Notes under the pieces: generated by a model | Database searches by the model: none | Seen by the model: only the letters and a program-made list of their open reading frames with translations | Told to the model about the DNA's origin: nothing | From: Bacteroidales bacterium | GTDB taxonomy: Bacteria > Bacteroidota > Bacteroidia > Bacteroidales > P3 | Reading direction: 5' to 3' | Length of the DNA stretch: 64,000 nt | NCBI GenBank assembly: GCA_017633985.1 | Contig: JAGBOF010000007.1 | Location: forward strand, 62,001-126,000 | Position numbers and translations under genes: made by a program | Part shown: piece after piece, positions 17,024 to 24,489 of the stretch | Position numbering within the stretch: the stretch's first letter is position 1 | Layout: each line of letters opens with the position of its first letter

Positions 17024-18294
17024 TGAGAAAATATCTTTTAATACTTATATATATTGTAATATTGTACGGAGGAAACTCTTTTGCACAAAAAGACTTTTTA
17101 AATGAGTATATAACAATCGCAATTGAAAATTCGCCAGAGATAAGAGCTAAGGAAAGTGAGATTGCGTCGGCGAAAGAAAATATAAACGGAAAGTCGGCGT
17201 TACAGGATGCGGAGTTCGGAGTGAATATTCTGCCCGAGCCGATGATGAACGTAAATGGCGAACAGGTGGTAACGCTTTCCTTGATGCAGATGTTCCCGTT
17301 CCCGGGCACGTTAAGCAATCAAAGAAAAGAAATGCAGTGTATGACCGACGGACTTACGCAGGCAAAAAAGAAAATAACGGCGGATTTGGTGTATAAAGTA
17401 AAGGTTGCGTATTACGAAATGGTGCTTTTGAACGAACAAATAAAGGTTACAGAGCAGAAATCGGCGCTTTTGAAACAGACAACCGAGAGTGCGTATCAAA
17501 AATATGCGTCTGCAAATCCTAACAGCAAACAAAAATCACAGTTACCCGAGTTGATAAATCTGCAACTAAAGGCGGAGGAATTGAATCTCACATTGGAAAC
17601 TTTGAAAGATAACTTAACTGTAAAGAAAAAAGCCTTTAATGTATTATTGCATAGGGACGAGAATTTATCTGTAACGGTTGCGGATTCGGTAGTTGAAGAA
17701 ATTTATGATATAGATGCATTCACATTTGAGAACATAGAAACGTTTTCACCTATGCTTGCGATGTTAAGGGCGGATTCCAAAGCCTCGATGCACGCTGTTG
17801 AGATGCAAAAACGTATGGGATTGCCTATGGTCGGCGTTGGTGTGGAGTATATGATTAATAAGGAAACCGCAATGCCGAAAATGGAAGATATGAACGGCAA
17901 AAATATGTTTATGGCAATGTTTAAAGTGTCGTTGCCGCTCAACCGTAAGAAGTACAATTCCAATATTGCGGCGGCGAAATTGAAAAGCGAAAGCATAGCG
18001 TCAAATTACGAACAGACAAAAGACAATATTAAGGCGGAATTTTTGAATTTAGAGCAGAATTATCTTAATGAAAAGAAGAAAATTGCGTTATACGACAGGC
18101 AGATGCAGTTAATTGAGGAAAATATAAAAATACTTAACGTGTCGTATGCCAACAATCAAGCTTCGGTAACAGATTTACTGAATATTGAAGAGAAACTGTT
18201 GGATTATAAATTGAAAAAATCCTTGGCAGTTGTAAATATTAACAAGATTATTGCAAAACTTCAAACAATGGTATCGGATTATGAAGAAATTTAA
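17023..18294 (+). CDS. TolC-family outer membrane channel of the efflux operon (CusC-like)
   Basis: 423 aa outer-membrane efflux protein that would form the exit duct of the RND pump. The signal peptide ends NSFAQ. Two outer-membrane-efflux-protein repeats can be read, with long helices rich in Lys, Glu and Gln (KVKVAYYEMVLLNEQIKVTEQ; NLEQNYLNEKKKIALYDRQM). The strand GVGVEYMIN and a Met-rich segment (MPKMEDMNGKNMFMAMFKV) lie between them; the methionines could help metal handling, but that is a guess. Its ATG overlaps the stop of the upstream gene, and its own end overlaps the next gene by 14 bp. Confidence 0.85.
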   Translation: MRKYLLILIYIVILYGGNSFAQKDFLNEYITIAIENSPEIRAKESEIASAKENINGKSALQDAEFGVNILPEPMMNVNGEQVVTLSLMQMFPFPGTLSNQRKEMQCMTDGLTQAKKKITADLVYKVKVAYYEMVLLNEQIKVTEQKSALLKQTTESAYQKYASANPNSKQKSQLPELINLQLKAEELNLTLETLKDNLTVKKKAFNVLLHRDENLSVTVADSVVEEIYDIDAFTFENIETFSPMLAMLRADSKASMHAVEMQKRMGLPMVGVGVEYMINKETAMPKMEDMNGKNMFMAMFKVSLPLNRKKYNSNIAAAKLKSESIASNYEQTKDNIKAEFLNLEQNYLNEKKKIALYDRQMQLIEENIKILNVSYANNQASVTDLLNIEEKLLDYKLKKSLAVVNINKIIAKLQTMVSDYEEI

Positions 18295-19549
18295 TTTGAT
18301 TTCGGGTAAAGGAATTAAAAACATAAAGGTTCCACGTAGCATAAAAGTCATTATTTTATTATTAGCAGGTTTCTTTGTAGGGTATTTAGTCTTCGCACCG
18401 TCCAAAACAAAAGACACTGCGGAGCAAAAAGGCGTAAAAGAATATACTTGCAGTATGCACCCGCAGATACGTCAGGATAAGGAAGGCAAATGTCCGTTGT
18501 GCGGAATGGATTTAACGGAGGTAGGAAAGACAGACCACAACGCAGTAGATGAAAACGCGGTGATGTTAAGCGATGAAGCCTCCGCACTTGCCAATATTGA
18601 AACGATGGTGGTTTGGGAAGAAGACGGCGAAAAAGTTTTAACGCTCTACGGAAACATAGACGTCAATCAACGTTCTTCACAAGTTCAGACTGCATACGTA
18701 AACGGCAGAATAGAGAAGTTAAACGTTACCGCTGTCGGCGACAGAGTGGTTAAAGGACAGACACTCGCCACCGTTTATTCGCCAGAAGTCTATACCGCAA
18801 CGCAGGAATTGGTTTCGGCATTGGATTATCCCGATAACGCACAAAAAGAAGTGATGGTATCTTCGGCAAAAGAGAAGTTATTGCTTTGGAATCTTACGCC
18901 ATCGCAGATAGATAACATCATTGCAACGAAAAAAGCCACGCCTTTTGTGGAACTTAAAGCCAACACAAGCGGAGTGGTTGTGGAGAAAAACGTTAATCAA
19001 GGCGATTACATCTCACAAGGCAAGGCGTTGTTTAAAGTAGCGGATTTGTCAAATTTATGGCTTATTTTAAAAGCGTACGAAAAAGACCTGCCGTTTTTAA
19101 AAGTCGGCCAGACGGTAACATTCACCTGCGAAGCATTGCAAGGTAAGGAGTTCAAAGGACGTATAGCCTACATAGACGCTTTTGTCAATGCCAAAACACG
19201 CACGGCAGACGTCAGGGTGGAGTTATCTAACGGCGGAAACATTTTTAAACCCAATATGTACGCAACGGCAAACATCACGGCGGATTTAAAAGAATACAAA
19301 GGAAAAATGATAGTGCCAAAAAGTGCGGTGCTTTGGAGCGGAAAGAAAAGCGTAGTCTATGTAAAAGACGCAGAACAAGAGCAACCGACATTTGCAATGC
19401 GGGAAATAGAATTAGGTCCTGCGATAAACGGTGCGTATATTGTGCTTAGCGGATTGAATGAAGGCGACGAAATAGCAACAAACGGCGTATTTCAAATAGA
19501 TGCCGCCGCACAATTGGAAGGCAAAAAGTCGTTTAGTAACAGACAGTAA
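18281..19549 (+). CDS. cusB: CusB-type periplasmic adaptor with heavy-metal-binding domain
   Basis: 422 aa membrane-fusion protein linking the RND pump to its outer-membrane channel. One N-terminal membrane segment (VIILLLAGFFVGYLVF) is followed by a heavy-metal-binding domain YTCSMHPQI...CPLCGMDLTEV. Lipoyl/barrel-sandwich regions come next (GRIEKLNVTAVGDRVVKGQ; SGVVVEKNVNQGDYISQGK), then a beta-barrel (ALQGKEFKGRIAYID) and a membrane-proximal domain. The start is the ATG at 18281, which places the hydrophobic segment correctly. A TTG 30 bp upstream is less likely. It is last in the operon. Confidence 0.9.
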   Translation: MKKFNLISGKGIKNIKVPRSIKVIILLLAGFFVGYLVFAPSKTKDTAEQKGVKEYTCSMHPQIRQDKEGKCPLCGMDLTEVGKTDHNAVDENAVMLSDEASALANIETMVVWEEDGEKVLTLYGNIDVNQRSSQVQTAYVNGRIEKLNVTAVGDRVVKGQTLATVYSPEVYTATQELVSALDYPDNAQKEVMVSSAKEKLLLWNLTPSQIDNIIATKKATPFVELKANTSGVVVEKNVNQGDYISQGKALFKVADLSNLWLILKAYEKDLPFLKVGQTVTFTCEALQGKEFKGRIAYIDAFVNAKTRTADVRVELSNGGNIFKPNMYATANITADLKEYKGKMIVPKSAVLWSGKKSVVYVKDAEQEQPTFAMREIELGPAINGAYIVLSGLNEGDEIATNGVFQIDAAAQLEGKKSFSNRQ

Positions 19550-19564
19550 AAGAGACACATAAAT

Positions 19565-19646
19565 AAGACGGCGTTTTAGAAAAATAATCAGGCTGATTAA
19601 TAAATTAAAACGCCGTAATAATTCACCGAAACGCCGTTTTATTTTT
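19565..19646. repeat. Dispersed palindromic element, family 1 (copy 4)
   Basis: Left end AAGACGGCGTTTTA, interior AATCAGGCTGATTAA and AAAACGCCGT, right end AAACGCCGTTTTATTTTT. It lies downstream of cusB and just upstream of the promoter of the switch leader. Confidence 0.8.
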
Positions 19647-19676
19647 ACAATGTAATTATAATTCAAAAAACTTTTG

Positions 19677-19684
19677 TATTTTTG
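19677..19684 (+). promoter_or_regulatory. -7 promoter element of the switch leader
   Basis: TATTTTTG in the context CTTTTGTATTTTTGC. A transcript starting just downstream would carry about 255 nt before the ATG at 19947. Confidence 0.55.
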
Positions 19685-19691
19685 CACAAAA

Positions 19692-19946
19692 TAAGAAGAT
19701 AATTTATGTAAGAAAGATATTGACATATTAAAAGAATGGATGCGTTAAATTTAGTTCTTGCTCTTTAAAATTAGACACTTTAAAAGCTTACAGGGACAGA
19801 AAAAGTTCAACGCTCACGTAATTACCGTGGGCTTTTCTGTTTGTAAGCAAAGGTATGTGTCTAAGCCTAAAGAGCAAACTAAAAAAGAAAAGACCACTCT
19901 TTTTTATGCCGCTTAATTAATAATAAACTCTTTAAATTTAGACACA
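19692..19946 (+). promoter_or_regulatory. Candidate two-state RNA switch in the 5' leader
   Basis: Segment 1 (19761-19778) and segment 2 (19928-19945) match at 17 of 18 bases; segment 2 ends one base before the ATG. A single complementary segment (GTGTCTAA 19857-19864, TAAAGAG 19868-19874) can pair with either, always around a 3x3 internal loop. Paired to segment 1 it closes a long hairpin: TTGCTCTTTA/TAAAGAGCAA, TTAGACAC/GTGTCTAA, GCTTAC/GTAAGC, ACAGAAAA/TTTTCTGT and an apical GCTCACG/CGTGGGC, leaving the start free. Paired to segment 2 it would bury the start codon. A small AAAAGA/TCTTTT hairpin lies at 19888-19903. The ligand or trigger is unknown. Confidence 0.65.
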
Positions 19947-21458
19947 ATGAAGAAATTAGCATTATCCGTTGCCTTAATGTTTGTAGCCATCGGCGTTTAT
20001 GGGCAACACAAGACAAAGTTCAACGAAGAAAGCCACAAAGGACAAGTATTCGCAGTGGAAAGAAATGAATACAATGCCGCCAGTCCGTTCGGCGAAGAAG
20101 AAAAGGGAGGACTTATCACCCGAAGTATTGCATATTTTGATATGTCCGGCAACCTTATCAAAGAAATTCGCTATCATGGTTCCAAATACAGGCATTTGGA
20201 TACCGTGTTTGTATATAACAACGAGATGGGCAGGGTCTCTGAAATTTTGCAACTTGAAGCCAAGGGACGATGGATGGAAAACGGTGTCCGTACTGTTGAG
20301 TATTGGCATTATGATACGGTGATGATAGAGAAGTATTCTTACAATGCAAGCGGTAAGATTGTAGATATTTCAACTTATAAGAGAGATTATACCGGTGAAA
20401 TGAACCTTGCTTCAAAGGTTAAGTATGAATACTCCGCTAATTCATACACGGAAAAGAAGTACGGCGAGGTAGACGAAACATCTACCTATACCAATAACGG
20501 TAAAAAGAAAGTTACAAAGGATCGTCTCGGTACGGTCACCTATATTTACGACAACAATTACAGACTTGTGAGTGAGAATATGCAGACGGATATATATGAT
20601 ACGAAAGGAAGCTACAAGTATATCTATAATCCGCAAGGCGATGTAATAACTAAACAAACCACTTTCACATCCCGCTATAAGAACGGCGGACATACGGACA
20701 GTTGGGTCTATACATACGACAATAACAAGAATTGGACTGTCCGTAAATACTATTCTGATAACAACAATGCAAAGGAAAAACGTATTGAAACTTGGACGGA
20801 AAGGAAGTTTACTTATATTGACAATCCCGATTTGTGGCAACATCTTATTGACAGCATACAATCAGAAGATTTGTCTTTGATTTCGTACAATAATGCAAAA
20901 CTACAATCGGACAGCATCAAAAGGGCAGACTTTTTGGCAAAAGCCGAGAAACTGCGTCAAGAAGAACAACGTCAGCAAGAATTGAACAGAAAGTTTGAAG
21001 AAGCAATGCAGAAAAAAGTACAACAACAGCAGGAGGAAGAGCAACAACTTCTATCAATTGCTGCAAGTACAGCGGCGAAAAAACAAAACGAAGCAAACCG
21101 TCAGCAGAAGTCGGAAGAAAAACTTTTATCAATAGCGATAGGTACTACGAAGAAAGCACAGATAAAGCAGTGTTATAACAAAGGAGAGGAGATAATATTT
21201 CCTTATCAAACAACATCAGGCAGTTATAATATGACGTTTGATAAACGTGATGTAGTTAAACAGATTGGCGACGATGCGGAATATTATATTTCTTACGATC
21301 GCAGCGTTTTTGTATGTAAGGTAAAAGACGGAAAGAAGTACCGTTACCGCATTGTATATAACGGACATCCGAAATATTCTATAGCAAAAGGCGACACTTG
21401 GGACTTATCCGAAAAATGTTACAAACAGTTTGAAGAATTCTTGGATACGAATAATTAA
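19947..21458 (+). CDS. Secreted YD-repeat-like protein with coiled coil
   Basis: 503 aa. The signal peptide ends GVYGQ. Residues about 50-290 read as YD/RHS-like strand repeats (YFDMSGNLIKEIRYH, YSYNASGKIVDISTY, TYIYDNNYRLVSENM, YIYNPQGDVITKQ). Residues about 335-400 are a Gln/Glu/Lys-rich coiled coil (EEQRQQELNRKFEEAMQKK). A C-terminal domain of about 90 residues has KYRYRIVYNGHPKYS. No enzyme motif is visible and no function is assigned. The gene stands alone between the switch leader and a strong terminator. Confidence 0.75.
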   Translation: MKKLALSVALMFVAIGVYGQHKTKFNEESHKGQVFAVERNEYNAASPFGEEEKGGLITRSIAYFDMSGNLIKEIRYHGSKYRHLDTVFVYNNEMGRVSEILQLEAKGRWMENGVRTVEYWHYDTVMIEKYSYNASGKIVDISTYKRDYTGEMNLASKVKYEYSANSYTEKKYGEVDETSTYTNNGKKKVTKDRLGTVTYIYDNNYRLVSENMQTDIYDTKGSYKYIYNPQGDVITKQTTFTSRYKNGGHTDSWVYTYDNNKNWTVRKYYSDNNNAKEKRIETWTERKFTYIDNPDLWQHLIDSIQSEDLSLISYNNAKLQSDSIKRADFLAKAEKLRQEEQRQQELNRKFEEAMQKKVQQQQEEEQQLLSIAASTAAKKQNEANRQQKSEEKLLSIAIGTTKKAQIKQCYNKGEEIIFPYQTTSGSYNMTFDKRDVVKQIGDDAEYYISYDRSVFVCKVKDGKKYRYRIVYNGHPKYSIAKGDTWDLSEKCYKQFEEFLDTNN

Positions 21459-21465
21459 CAAATAG

Positions 21466-21501
21466 ACGGCAGAGGAAACAGTTTTCTTTGCCGTTTTTTT
21501 T
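21466..21501 (+). terminator. Rho-independent terminator of the YD-repeat gene
   Basis: ACGGCA.AGGAAA pairs with TTTTCT.TGCCGT (21466-21494) and is followed by eight T. Confidence 0.85.
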
Positions 21502-21533
21502 ATTGTTTTTCTTGTCAATTCAAAAACATTTCG

Positions 21534-21541
21534 TACTTTTG
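21534..21541 (+). promoter_or_regulatory. -7 promoter element of leader A
   Basis: TACTTTTG with an upstream CTTG at 21511-21514, 19 bp before it, matching the -33 TTTG/-7 TAnnTTTG layout. The upstream segment TTTTCTTGTCAATTCAAAAA also occurs, with one change, before leader B. Confidence 0.65.
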
Positions 21542-21542
21542 C

Positions 21543-21814
21543 AATTGCTTATCGGACGATAAGCGGAAGCGTTATGCTTAAATGATACTTGTATAATGAA
21601 ACCTGAGAAATTTCGTGAGCAAGTTATAGCATAAACTGTTTTGTGCCTATCTGTAGGCGTGAACTGCAGTGTTATATCTTCTCACAAAGGTAATCTCAGG
21701 ACCTCATTATAAAGGTATATAAAGTAAGTATGTGGTTTCACGCTTTTATCGTATAACTAATATAGGTTGTAAGGCAACCTTTCCTTTGAAATCACAGGAA
21801 GAAACGTTTGAAGA
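21543..21814 (+). ncRNA. Candidate structured leader RNA (copy A)
   Basis: Helices, in order: GCTTATC/GATAAGC (21547-21553 with 21558-21564); AAGC/GCTT (21567-21579); long-range TATAATGA (21592-21599) with TCATTATA (21704-21711); then, across an AA/ACC internal loop, CCTGAGA (21602-21608) with TCTCAGG (21694-21700). Inside that are GTGAG/CTCAC (21615-21619 with 21681-21685), ACTG/CAGT and GCCT/AGGC. The 3' domain is GTGGTTTC (21732-21739) with GAAATCAC (21788-21795), enclosing AGGTTG/CAACCT (21764-21780). Most helices recur in copy B with compensatory changes. GAAATCAC ends 19 nt before the ATG, as in copy B. Confidence 0.75.
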
Positions 21815-22474
21815 ATGAAAAAATCATTCAAAAAGTTATTACTTCTCACTGCTGCTGTTATAGGCGGAATTACATTTATTGTTTCTTGCGGCGATGATGA
21901 CAGTGATGATGAAAAGACCACAAATCAAACTTCACAAACAGATTTAAGTATAGACATAACCGGTGCTTATACTTTCAAAGACATAGATTCCAAAAGAAAG
22001 ATGTCTTTGCGGGATCTTATTTCCGCATTGGAAAAGGAAGGGTATAATGTCGGTCAAAGCGGAAGCTATTATGCAACTAAATACTATAAAGATTTACGGT
22101 ATTGCCTAAATTTTTCTTCCGATAACAGACAAACTTTGGATAACGGAGAATTGGAGTTTGAAATAGAAGATATAAGAAAATACGATGACGCAGAGGCTAT
22201 CATAAAACTAAAATTGTCCGAAGAAGAAAGTTTTGCAGGCAAATCAGCAAGCAAAATAATCTGTATGGAAGGTTATGATGACGAAGACAAACCTAATACA
22301 AAGACATTCACCAACAGAAATGATGCAGTAGAATATTTTCTTAAAGAATGTGCTAATGGTAAAGATATTACAATAGCATTTAAACATACGGGGAAAACGA
22401 CGTATGTACGTTATGAAAGATACTCCGATGAAATTCACGTAGAATACGGCATAACGGAATTGGATATTTATTAA
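21815..22474 (+). CDS. Lipoprotein of unknown function
   Basis: 219 aa. The lipoprotein signal peptide ends in a lipobox at ITFIVSC, followed by an acidic stretch GDDDSDDEK. Such an acidic patch right after the cysteine is common in surface-exported lipoproteins of Bacteroidetes, so surface exposure is plausible. The rest is charged and beta/alpha mixed, with no recognised domain. Its neighbours do not suggest a role. Its most notable feature is the structured leader A immediately upstream. A terminator follows. Confidence 0.75.
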   Translation: MKKSFKKLLLLTAAVIGGITFIVSCGDDDSDDEKTTNQTSQTDLSIDITGAYTFKDIDSKRKMSLRDLISALEKEGYNVGQSGSYYATKYYKDLRYCLNFSSDNRQTLDNGELEFEIEDIRKYDDAEAIIKLKLSEEESFAGKSASKIICMEGYDDEDKPNTKTFTNRNDAVEYFLKECANGKDITIAFKHTGKTTYVRYERYSDEIHVEYGITELDIY

Positions 22475-22500
22475 GAACCAATATTGTGAAGTTTGACAAT

Positions 22501-22540
22501 AACGGTCCGCTACAGTGAATTAACGGACCGTTTATTTTGT
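22501..22540 (+). terminator. Rho-independent terminator of the lipoprotein gene
   Basis: AACGGTCCG (22501-22509) pairs perfectly with CGGACCGTT (22524-22532), followed by TATTTTGTTGTTTTT. Confidence 0.8.
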
Positions 22541-22608
22541 TGTTTTTCTTGTCAATTCAAAAACAGTTTGCACGTTGACAGGTGTGATTGGCAAAGAGTA
22601 AAAAAATT

Positions 22609-22690
22609 AAGACGGCGTTTTAAAAAATTAATCACGCAGATTAGTAAAATATTAAGGCGTTTTAATTTCTTAAAACGGCGTTATTTTTTA
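22609..22690. repeat. Dispersed palindromic element, family 1 (copy 5)
   Basis: Left end AAGACGGCGTTTTAAAAAAT, interior TTAATCACGCAGATTA, right end TTAAAACGGCGTTATTTTTT. No gene was seen between it and the promoter at 22881. Confidence 0.8.
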
Positions 22691-22880
22691 TTTATTCTGT
22701 ATCAACACATTACAAAAGGGCTTTTTAGACCTAAAAAACGGCGCAAAAAAGTGGTATTTTGCTTGTTGTTTATAACTATTTGTTGCGTCATTCCCAAAAC
22801 ATGCGGCGGCGGTACTGCCGAAATAACGTGTCTTTTGCATGTTTTTAGGTTAAAATGCTTTGAATTTGACAAAAAATGCG

Positions 22881-22888
22881 TAACTTTG
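22881..22888 (+). promoter_or_regulatory. -7 promoter element of the polyprenyl synthase gene
   Basis: TAACTTTG, 20 bp before the ATG at 22909, with a TTTG about 15 bp farther upstream. Confidence 0.6.
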
Positions 22889-22908
22889 CAAACTAATACC
22901 GACAGCAA

Positions 22909-23886
22909 ATGAATACAAAATTATCTGAAATAACTTCCATAGTTCAAAGAGAGATGGCGGAATTTGAGAACATGTTCAAAAACCGTTTTGTCTGCGATAA
23001 CGGACTGCTCAATACCATGCTCGCTTACACATGTTCGCTTAAAGGTAAAAGAGTACGGCCTTTGCTTATATTCTTAATAGCAAAAATTTTCGGAAAAGTC
23101 ACTGACCAAACATACAGAAGCGCAGTTATCATTGAGTTGTTGCATACTGCTTCGTTGCTTCATGACGACGTTATTGACAATTCACAATTAAGGCGGAAAA
23201 ATCAGACTGTCAATGCTTTGTTCGGCGATAAAGCTGCCATTTTGTGCGGAGATTATCTTTACGGACAGGCTCTTTCTGCCATTAAAACGCAGGAAGATTT
23301 TAATTTGATGGACGTTTTTGCCCGTATTGCACTGCAACTGCCGCTCGGAGAGGTAGAAGAATCGGACGTAACGGCAACCAAAGATGTTCAAATCAATTCT
23401 TATTTGAACGTTATCTACTATAAGACGGCTTCTTTGATAAGTGCGGCGGCGGAATGCGGGGTAAGAACCTGCGGAAACAAGGACGTGGATTACTTGAGCA
23501 TTGCAACGCTGGGACAAAACATCGGCATGGCTTTCCAAATACGTGATGATATTTTGGATTATGACGAAAATAATTCTGCGGGAAAAGGTTTGGGTAACGA
23601 CATACGCGAAAAGAAAATAACGCTTCCGTTTATTAATTATCTGCAAACGCTTGAAGGTACAAAAAAAGAAGAAACCGTTGAATTCTTTTTCAGTGATAAC
23701 AAGACGCAAAGCGATATAGAAAACTTTATAAGCGAGGTAAACAAAAGCGGAGCGGTTGAAAAAACCTATAAAATGCAGAAAGAATATTCCGACAAAGCGC
23801 TTAAGGAAGTTGACTTGATGCCTTTGAATGATTATTCGGTGAATTTAAGGGCGTTGGTACAGTATTTGACGATAAGAAATCAGTAA
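22909..23886 (+). CDS. Polyprenyl diphosphate synthase
   Basis: 325 aa trans-prenyltransferase that elongates an allylic diphosphate with isopentenyl diphosphate, giving the side chain of quinones (octaprenyl synthase/IspB-like). The first Asp-rich motif is in LLHDDVIDNSQLRRKN and the second in QIRDDILDYDE. KGKRVRPLL near residue 45 carries the substrate-binding lysine and arginines. The start is ATG at 22909, with its own promoter close by. It is followed after 36 bp by the TlpA-like gene. Chain length cannot be set from sequence alone. Confidence 0.88.
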   Translation: MNTKLSEITSIVQREMAEFENMFKNRFVCDNGLLNTMLAYTCSLKGKRVRPLLIFLIAKIFGKVTDQTYRSAVIIELLHTASLLHDDVIDNSQLRRKNQTVNALFGDKAAILCGDYLYGQALSAIKTQEDFNLMDVFARIALQLPLGEVEESDVTATKDVQINSYLNVIYYKTASLISAAAECGVRTCGNKDVDYLSIATLGQNIGMAFQIRDDILDYDENNSAGKGLGNDIREKKITLPFINYLQTLEGTKKEETVEFFFSDNKTQSDIENFISEVNKSGAVEKTYKMQKEYSDKALKEVDLMPLNDYSVNLRALVQYLTIRNQ

Positions 23887-23922
23887 TTAACATAAAGAAA
23901 TAACTATTAAAACCATACAAAG

Positions 23923-24417
23923 ATGAAAAAGATATTTTTGTTCGCAGCAATGGCATTTTTAGGATTTGCCGTAAGTGCACAGGACGCTAAAATAGCAAAA
24001 ATAAACGTTAAGGACGTTAACGGAAAAACAGTAAACACGGGCGATTTCAACAATGATGGCAAACCGTTTGTAGTATGTTTTTGGGCAACTTGGTGCCATC
24101 CTTGCTTGGAAGAACTGAATACTATGGCGGAATATTACGAAGACTGGCAGAAAGAGACAGGCATCAAAATATATGCAGTATCCATTGACGACACACGTAC
24201 AAAAGGCAAAGTAAAAACGCTTGTAAACGGTTCGGAATGGGAATACGAAGTGGTGATTGACGAAAACTCTGATTTCAAACGTGCAATGGGTGTAAACAAT
24301 CCGCCTCACACATTTATCGTAGGTGCTGACGGAACCATCCTTTGGCAACATGCAGGCTATGCAGAAGGTGACGAACAAACCACAATAGCAAAATACAAAG
24401 AGTTTTTGAATAAATAA
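23923..24417 (+). CDS. TlpA-like thiol-disulfide oxidoreductase
   Basis: 164 aa periplasmic thioredoxin-fold protein. The signal peptide ends AVSAQ. The redox motif is WCHPC in CFWATWCHPCLEEL. The cis-proline region NNPPHTFIVGADG follows. It probably reduces or oxidises cysteines of exported proteins. The next genes encode a DUF6029 protein and an Omp28 lipoprotein with a W-x-C-x2-C motif, so this gene may serve that group; the shared neighbourhood is seen, the partnership is inferred. Confidence 0.85.
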   Translation: MKKIFLFAAMAFLGFAVSAQDAKIAKINVKDVNGKTVNTGDFNNDGKPFVVCFWATWCHPCLEELNTMAEYYEDWQKETGIKIYAVSIDDTRTKGKVKTLVNGSEWEYEVVIDENSDFKRAMGVNNPPHTFIVGADGTILWQHAGYAEGDEQTTIAKYKEFLNK

Positions 24418-24424
24418 AAGAATT

Positions 24425-24468
24425 TTTATAGGACTTATAGGATGGATATGGCTTATAAGTCCTATAAA
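24425..24468. terminator. Perfect 15-bp inverted repeat between tlpA-like and DUF6029 genes
   Basis: TTTATAGGACTTATA (24425-24439) pairs with TATAAGTCCTATAAA (24454-24468) around a 14-nt loop. No long T-run follows, so it may be an attenuator or mRNA-processing hairpin rather than a full terminator. It contains the in-frame ATG at 24442, which makes that ATG an unlikely start. Confidence 0.5.
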
Positions 24469-24489
24469 TATTATTATAATATAATGTAT

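Noticed and set aside
21543..21814. Leader A as tmRNA, RNase P RNA, 6S RNA or SRP RNA
   Set aside because: No tRNA-like ends or tag frame, no P4-type conserved blocks, no 6S long open bubble, no SRP GNAR loop. The fixed distance to the start codon argues for a cis leader.
24442..24489. ATG at 24442 as start of the DUF6029 gene
   Set aside because: It lies in the loop of a perfect hairpin and puts a Tyr/Lys-rich stretch before the signal peptide.
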